6,662 nt of DNA from an archaeon. GTDB lineage: Archaea > Methanobacteriota > Methanobacteria > Methanobacteriales > Methanobacteriaceae. Where the stretch lies: NCBI GenBank assembly GCA_024409145.1, contig JAKSUF010000078.1, positions 1 to 6,662 on the forward strand. The letters are read 5' to 3'. Made by a program: the position numbers and the translations under genes. A model generated the notes under the pieces. That model worked only from the letters and a program-made list of their open reading frames with translations, did not search any database and was not told the origin of the DNA. Positions 1 to 3,665 of the stretch are shown here, piece after piece (position 1 is the stretch's first letter; each line of letters opens with the position of its first letter).

Positions 1-57
1 AGATCTTTGTATTTAAGAATAAGAAAGACGAATGAATATTTTAAAGAGAATTTTTAA
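1..57 (+). other. Possible C-terminal tail of a truncated upstream gene
   Basis: Frame 1 is open from the window edge for 18 codons and stops at TAA 55-57, giving a charged tail ending KTNEYFKENF. It would be the end of a gene converging on the MATE gene. Frame 3 is also open until TGA 33-35 (ending KNKKDE), so the frame is not decided. The purine-rich + strand here (16-50) resembles coding DNA of this genome more than its T-rich spacers, but 18 codons without a stop is weak evidence. No function can be assigned. Confidence 0.25.
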
Positions 58-88
58 TTAAATTTTAAAAATAATTTTTAATTTAATT
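56..88 (-). terminator. Weak candidate terminator hairpin at the end of the MATE gene
   Basis: An imperfect AT-only inverted repeat, with arms at about 56-72 and 74-88 and a two-base bulge, overlaps the stop codon of the MATE gene (TAA, complement of 83-85). On the - strand it carries a T5 tract (complement of 67-71). Archaeal termination usually needs only T-runs, and this one is short. In DNA this AT-rich such a pairing can arise by chance, so the call is tentative. Confidence 0.25.
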
Positions 89-1444
89 CGTGCTTTTTAT
101 TAGTTTTTTAATATGTAAATCTGCCCAAATCATTGTAATTGTGTTTACAACTAATTCTCCTAAAACAATTCCCCACCATGCACCATATTCTCCAAGACCA
201 AAAGTTATTCCGAGTAATATTGCAAAGAATAATGTGAACACAGTTTCTCTTAATATTGTTTGAAACATTGCTGTTAAACCTTTTCCAACACCCTGAAAAA
301 CAAATGTAGATGTAGCTCCAATTCCCATTGTTGGGAAGAATATTACAATACATGATAAAAATGCAATTAATTGTGGAGTTAATCTTGTACTTGTTCCTGT
401 ATATGTGAAAATTGTTACGATTTGTGGTGCAAATATATAAACTATCAATGCAGCTATTGCTCCAAAGAGTATACCTAATTTCATAGAGTATCTATGAGCA
501 ATCAATATATTTTTATAATTCTTTTTACCAAAGTTTGCAGCTATTACTGAAATTAATGCAGTAGCTATTGCAAGAACTGGTGTTGTAGCTAATGTTACAA
601 TGGTCCATCCAGTTGAATAGACTGCTACTGAATCTGTTGAACCTAAATAAGTTAATATTAGTGAGAATAATGCTGCAAATAATGCATTATTTATAAGTTC
701 TAAACTTGCAGGAACTCCTACTTTTATAATATCTAAGCTAATCTCTTTATTGTATTTATAATTTTTAATAAATGGTGAGATATATGTGTTTTTCTTAATA
801 AAAAACCAATAAATTAAAATTAAATTAACAATGATTAAAGATAATATTGTAGATATTGCTGCTCCTTTAACTCCTAAATTTAAATAATAAATGAAAATTG
901 GATCTAAAACAATATTTAATATTGAACATATTATCATTGAATACATTGTTCTTTTTGCATCTCCTTCTCCTCTTAATATTCCATATAATGAATTGGATAA
1001 AATTATGAATAGTGAACCTAAAACTATGATTGTTCCATACTCCATTGCATATTGGATAGTATTTCCTACTCCTATTAATATTAAAAATGGTTTTAAGAAT
1101 ATTAATAAAACTATTGTGGTTAATATAGATATCAAGAAGGTTATTAATATTGCATGTACTCCTCCATTATCTGCTTTTTTCTTATTGTTTTCTCCTATGT
1201 ATTTAGATAATGCAAATGTTGAACCTGCTCCTAATCCATTACCTATTCCCATTAATGCAATGAATATTGGCATTACATAACCGACTCCTGCTAAAGCATC
1301 TGCTCCTAATCCAGAAACCCATATTGCATCAACAATATTGTATAATCCTGTTATGAATAAAGAAATTATTAGTGGAATAGACATTCTGAGTAATGCTTTT
1401 TTTGGCTCTCCAATTATTGAATTTACGCCTGTTGTAGTTTCCAT
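83..1444 (-). CDS. MATE family multidrug/sodium antiporter (NorM/DinF-like)
   Basis: The product is a 453-residue polytopic membrane protein with about 12 hydrophobic segments in two similar halves (roughly residues 15-215 and 235-450), the usual size and layout of a MATE transporter. Recognisable family features are the first-helix region with NIVDAIWVSGLGADALAG (37-54, including Asp39), the helix 4-5 loop with RGEGDAKR (158-165), and the N-lobe segment NIVLDPIFIY (177-186, including Asp181). The second half repeats the pattern with GVPASLE (243-249) and TSTFVFQGVGKG (378-389). MATE proteins export organic cations or metabolites in exchange for Na+ or H+ at the cytoplasmic membrane; the substrate cannot be read from sequence. 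The ATG at 1444-1442 is chosen because GAAGGGA (complement of 1449-1455) lies just upstream. The gene stands alone, divergent from amtB, and nothing suggests a role in nitrogen uptake. It appears intact. Confidence 0.9.
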   Translation of the reverse strand: METTTGVNSIIGEPKKALLRMSIPLIISLFITGLYNIVDAIWVSGLGADALAGVGYVMPIFIALMGIGNGLGAGSTFALSKYIGENNKKKADNGGVHAILITFLISILTTIVLLIFLKPFLILIGVGNTIQYAMEYGTIIVLGSLFIILSNSLYGILRGEGDAKRTMYSMIICSILNIVLDPIFIYYLNLGVKGAAISTILSLIIVNLILIYWFFIKKNTYISPFIKNYKYNKEISLDIIKVGVPASLELINNALFAALFSLILTYLGSTDSVAVYSTGWTIVTLATTPVLAIATALISVIAANFGKKNYKNILIAHRYSMKLGILFGAIAALIVYIFAPQIVTIFTYTGTSTRLTPQLIAFLSCIVIFFPTMGIGATSTFVFQGVGKGLTAMFQTILRETVFTLFFAILLGITFGLGEYGAWWGIVLGELVVNTITMIWADLHIKKLIKSTN

Positions 1445-1448
1445 CTAA

Positions 1449-1455
1449 TCCCTTC
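1449..1455 (-). promoter_or_regulatory. Ribosome binding site of the MATE gene
   Basis: GAAGGGA on the - strand lies about 4 bases before the ATG and partly matches the archaeal anti-Shine-Dalgarno sequence. It supports the ATG at 1444 over later in-frame Met codons such as Met21. Confidence 0.55.
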
Positions 1456-1513
1456 TTTATTATTTTGTAATTTTTATAGGTTGTTAATATTTTGTAATAT
1501 TGTTTTTGTTTAA

Positions 1514-1521
1514 TTTTATAA
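1514..1521 (-). promoter_or_regulatory. Candidate TATA box for the MATE gene
   Basis: TTATAAAA on the - strand would place transcription start near 1491 and give a leader of about 47 bases. A second candidate, ATATATAAAATA (complement of 1555-1566), would start near 1534. TATA-like strings are common in such AT-rich DNA, so which is used, if either, cannot be decided by eye. Confidence 0.35.
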
Positions 1522-1602
1522 TCCTAATATCTTGTTATTTTTTAATTTTACTTTTATTTTATATATTTTTTTAGCTATTTGTTATTTTTTCATGGCTTAA
1601 TG

Positions 1603-1624
1603 TTTATATACTAGTTTTTATATA
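1603..1624 (+). promoter_or_regulatory. Candidate amtB promoter: tandem TATA boxes
   Basis: TTTATATA occurs twice, at 1603-1610 and 1617-1624. With the usual archaeal spacing of about 26 bases from box centre to start, they predict transcription starts near 1633 and 1647, just before or inside the symmetric element at 1637-1656. The leader would then be about 110-125 bases. A third TATA-like string (TTTATATG, 1729-1736) would give a leaderless amtB message, which fits poorly with the strong ribosome binding site. Confidence 0.5.
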
Positions 1625-1636
1625 TTTATTATTATC

Positions 1637-1656
1637 GGAAAGAGAATGCCGTTTCC
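1637..1656 (+). promoter_or_regulatory. Candidate NrpR-type overlapping operator upstream of amtB
   Basis: The sequence reads GGAA-AG-AGAA-TGCC-GT-TTCC. The outer arms GGAAA and TTTCC are perfectly inverted around 1646.5. It can be parsed as two 14-bp sites offset by 6 bp: GGAA-N6-TGCC (1637-1650) and AGAA-N6-TTCC (1643-1656), each one half-site mismatch from the GGAA-N6-TTCC consensus known for the euryarchaeal nitrogen repressor NrpR. NrpR binds near the start of nitrogen-assimilation genes and is released by 2-oxoglutarate. An overlapping pair of operators has been described upstream of glnK1 in Methanococcus maripaludis. The position relative to the TATA boxes suits repression. Assignment to NrpR is inference, since neither site is perfect and no nrpR gene is in the window. 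Confidence 0.5.
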
Positions 1657-1743
1657 TTTATCGTTGATTAATATCATTCTTATGAATTTGTTATTTATAA
1701 TTTTTTAAGAGTGTTATTTAGTATAATATTTATATGTTATTTT

Positions 1744-1751
1744 AAGGAGTG
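1744..1751 (+). promoter_or_regulatory. Ribosome binding site deciding the amtB start
   Basis: AAGGAGTG is a strong Shine-Dalgarno sequence 8 bases (counted from GGAG) before ATG 1758. An in-frame GTG at 1749 overlaps this motif and so cannot be the start, which removes three residues from the longest possible reading. Confidence 0.85.
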
Positions 1752-1757
1752 TATAAA

Positions 1758-2969
1758 ATGTCATTATTAAGTACAGGTAATACTGCATGGGTACTTATTT
1801 CAACAATTATGGTTTTGATGATGAGTATTCCGGGGCTTGCCTTTTTTTATGGAGGGCTTTCAAAACGTAAAAATGTTTTAAACACAATGTTTTTATCTTT
1901 AATTGCTTTTGCTGTTGTTAGTGTTATTTGGATTGTATTTGGATATCAATCTTCATTTTCTACAAATAGTTTTATGGGAATTATAGGTATTCCTACTGGT
2001 TTTATGATGGAAGCTATTAGTCTTGATCATTTAACTGGATCTATTCCAACATTAGTTTTTGCAGCATTTCAATTAACTTTTGCAGCTTTAACTGCAGCAC
2101 TCGTTTCCGGTTCTGTTGTTGGTAGGATGAAAACTGGACCTTGGATTGTATTTACTCTTTTATGGTCTGCTTTAGTATATATTCCTCTTGTCCATTGGAT
2201 TTGGGGAGGGGGCTGGTTAATGGGTCTTGGTGCTTTAGATTTTGCTGGAGGTGTAGCTGTTGAAGTGAATTCTGGATTTTCAGCATTAGCACTAGCTCTT
2301 GTTCTTGGTAAACGTAAAGATGCTTCATTAATTCCACATAACTTAGGATATTCTATTCTTGGTGCAGGATTCTTATGGTTTGGTTGGATGGGATTCAACG
2401 GAGGTTCTGCATTAGCAGCTAATGGTCTTGCAGGTTCTGCAATTTTAGTATCTAATACTGCAGCCGCTGTTGCATTGATTACTTGGGTAATTTTAGATAT
2501 TATAAAAATAGGTAAACCAACTGTATTGGGTGCTATTACTGGTGCAGTAGCAGGTCTTGTAGCAGTTACTCCTGCTTCAGGTTTTATTAGTTTAGGTGGA
2601 TCAATCCCTCTTGGAATTGGTGCTTCATTAATTTCTTACTTTGCAATCTATTATCTTAAAGAAAAATTCGGTTATGATGATGCTTTAGATGTATTTGGAG
2701 TTCATGGTTTAGCTGGTGTTTGGGGATTAATAGCTACTGGATTATTTGCATCTCCAGCTATTAATGGAATTGCAGGTTTATTCTATGGAAATCCTGGACA
2801 GTTAACTATTCAAATTATTTCTGTTATTGTCCCAGCAGCTTATGCATTTATTGTTAGCTTTGTATTAGCTAAGGTATTAGATAAAACTATGGGATTAAGA
2901 GTTGAAGATAAAGTTGAAGTTGGTGGTTTAGATAGTCACTTACACAAAGAATCTGGGTACAGATTATAA
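1758..2969 (+). CDS. amtB: Ammonium transporter, Amt/Mep family, with Glu at the first pore-histidine position
   Basis: The 403-residue protein has the size and 11-helix pattern of Amt channels, which assemble as membrane trimers and bring ammonium into the cell. Family signatures in order are GLAFFYGGLSKRKNV (26-40), Phe108 and Phe213 of the phenylalanine gate, Trp149 in HWIWGGG (146-152), LDFAGG with the conserved binding-site Asp161, GFNGGSA (212-218), and DVFGVHGLAGVWG (311-323) with pore His316, matching E. coli His318. The start of the mature chain is hydrophobic and no clear signal peptide is seen. The C-terminal tail from MGLRVEDKVEVGGLD (378-392) keeps the conserved cytoplasmic motif that contacts GlnK. 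The oddity is Glu169 (GAA 2262-2264) where the twin-histidine motif normally has its first His (E. coli His168). Glu at this site is known in fungal Mep1 and Mep3, so the protein is probably functional with altered conduction. glnK follows on the same strand. Confidence 0.96.
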   Translation: MSLLSTGNTAWVLISTIMVLMMSIPGLAFFYGGLSKRKNVLNTMFLSLIAFAVVSVIWIVFGYQSSFSTNSFMGIIGIPTGFMMEAISLDHLTGSIPTLVFAAFQLTFAALTAALVSGSVVGRMKTGPWIVFTLLWSALVYIPLVHWIWGGGWLMGLGALDFAGGVAVEVNSGFSALALALVLGKRKDASLIPHNLGYSILGAGFLWFGWMGFNGGSALAANGLAGSAILVSNTAAAVALITWVILDIIKIGKPTVLGAITGAVAGLVAVTPASGFISLGGSIPLGIGASLISYFAIYYLKEKFGYDDALDVFGVHGLAGVWGLIATGLFASPAINGIAGLFYGNPGQLTIQIISVIVPAAYAFIVSFVLAKVLDKTMGLRVEDKVEVGGLDSHLHKESGYRL

Positions 2970-2994
2970 TTGTGTGACTTTTGGTAATTATTTA

Positions 2995-3027
2995 ATTTTA
3001 TAAAATTTAATTATTTTATAAAATTTA
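2995..3027. repeat. Two 15-bp direct repeats, each containing a TTTTATAAAA palindrome
   Basis: ATTTTATAAAATTTA occurs at 2995-3009 and again at 3013-3027, 18 bp apart. Each copy contains the perfect 10-bp palindrome TTTTATAAAA. They lie in the 166-base amtB-glnK spacer, about 110-140 bases before glnK. They could be TATA-like elements on either strand, a binding site, or chance in AT-rich DNA. Confidence 0.45.
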
Positions 3028-3124
3028 TTATTTTATTAATTACTTATTATTGAATTATTACTTATTTGAATTATAATTAAATTGTTTATGACATTATTTA
3101 TGCCTAAAATTAAAATATATTTAT

Positions 3125-3130
3125 GAGGAG
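3125..3130 (+). promoter_or_regulatory. Ribosome binding site of glnK
   Basis: GAGGAG ends 5 bases before ATG 3136 and fixes the start of glnK. The A/T-only string AAATATATTTA (about 3113-3123) just before it is too close to serve as a TATA box for a message that includes this site. Confidence 0.85.
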
Positions 3131-3135
3131 TTATT

Positions 3136-3474
3136 ATGAAAAGAATTGTTGCAGTGATTCGTGAGGAAATGTTTGAAAGTGTAAAGAGTGCTCTTATTGA
3201 TATTGGTTGTGATGGTATGAATGTCTCAACTGTTAAGGGTCGTGGAAGACAATTAGGTATAAGTGAGTCTTATAGAGGTTCTAAACATTGTATTGACCTT
3301 ATACCAAAAACTCGTATTGAGTTAATTGTTAATAATGAAAGACTTGAAGAAATCTTAGGAACTATTCAAAAAAGTGCAAGAACTGGAGAAATTGGAGATG
3401 GAAAAATTTTCGTCTCTGATGTAGAAGAAGTTATTCGTATTAGAACTGGTGAAAGAGGTTCTGATGCTGTTTAA
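3136..3474 (+). CDS. glnK: Nitrogen regulatory PII protein, GlnK type
   Basis: The 112-residue product is full length for a PII protein, a trimer that senses ATP/ADP and 2-oxoglutarate and plugs the AmtB pore when nitrogen is sufficient. The N-terminal strand MKRIVAVIR, the T-loop entry VKGRGRQLG (33-41), YRG (46-48) and the B-loop TGEIGDGKIFV (83-93) are all recognisable. Ligand residues Gln39, Lys58, Gly87, Lys90, Arg101 and Arg103 are present, as is Arg47, whose side chain enters the AmtB exit in the E. coli complex. The T-loop has Lys50-His51 in place of the frequent Glu50-Tyr51, so the tyrosine uridylylated in enterobacteria is missing, which fits an unmodified archaeal protein. It lies 166 bases after amtB on the same strand with no clear intervening terminator, so co-transcription under the amtB operator is likely. 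An own promoter in the spacer is not excluded. Confidence 0.95.
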   Translation: MKRIVAVIREEMFESVKSALIDIGCDGMNVSTVKGRGRQLGISESYRGSKHCIDLIPKTRIELIVNNERLEEILGTIQKSARTGEIGDGKIFVSDVEEVIRIRTGERGSDAV

Positions 3475-3485
3475 TTTTTAATTTA

Positions 3486-3542
3486 GTTTTTATTTCTTAT
3501 TTTTTCTTTTGTTTTTTTTAGAAGTATTTGTTATTTTTTTTT
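3486..3542 (+). terminator. T-rich terminator region after glnK
   Basis: Just after the glnK stop the + strand becomes strongly T-rich, with T8 at 3512-3519 and T9 at 3534-3542, plus shorter T-runs between. No stem precedes them. Consecutive T-runs are the usual intrinsic termination signal in archaea, so this probably ends the amtB-glnK unit. The rest of the spacer up to 3665 holds no gene. Confidence 0.65.
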
Positions 3543-3583
3543 ATTCTATTTTTACATTTTATTATTTAATTACTAGAGTTTTC

Positions 3584-3592
3584 TTTATAAAT
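3584..3592 (+). promoter_or_regulatory. Candidate TATA box for the helicase gene
   Basis: TTTATAAAT lies about 78 bases before the ATG and would give a start near 3614 and a leader of about 50 bases. A second A/T string (TTAAAAATATATTTA, 3645-3659) is nearer but would place the start at or after the ATG. No Shine-Dalgarno sequence precedes the gene, unlike the other three genes here. Confidence 0.35.
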
Positions 3593-3665
3593 TATCTAAA
3601 TATGCTTAATTTTTTTCTTATTTTGTAATTACATATTAATAATATTAAAAATATATTTACTATTA

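Larger units (their letters stand above)
1445..1757. other. Divergent intergenic region between MATE and amtB
   Basis: This 313-base stretch contains no convincing open reading frame. The half near the MATE gene is almost entirely A/T. The only relatively GC-rich island is at about 1636-1665, which holds the symmetric GGAA...TTCC element described separately. Candidate TATA boxes for both directions are present. No tRNA-like or riboswitch-like fold is recognised; the weak dyad TGAT-TAAT-ATCA (1665-1676) is too small to interpret. Confidence 0.7.

Noticed and set aside
891..1280. Open frame of 129 codons on the + strand inside the MATE gene
   Set aside because: It is the antisense shadow of a well-supported membrane protein gene; it has no ribosome binding site and its content mirrors the hydrophobic codons opposite.
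1637..1656. The same symmetric element read as a transcription terminator or small RNA hairpin
   Set aside because: The stem would be only 5 bp with a 10-base loop and is not followed by a T-run; its place at the predicted start suits an operator better.
1749..1757. GTG start giving a three-residue longer AmtB
   Set aside because: The GTG overlaps the Shine-Dalgarno motif AAGGAGTG, and ATG 1758 is correctly spaced after it.
2069..2398. Open frames on the - strand inside amtB
   Set aside because: They lie opposite a highly conserved transporter gene and have no start signals.
3475..3665. Possible small gene or RNA between glnK and the helicase
   Set aside because: The stretch is T-rich with repeated T-runs and no GC-richer island, and I see no plausible short coding frame with a start signal.
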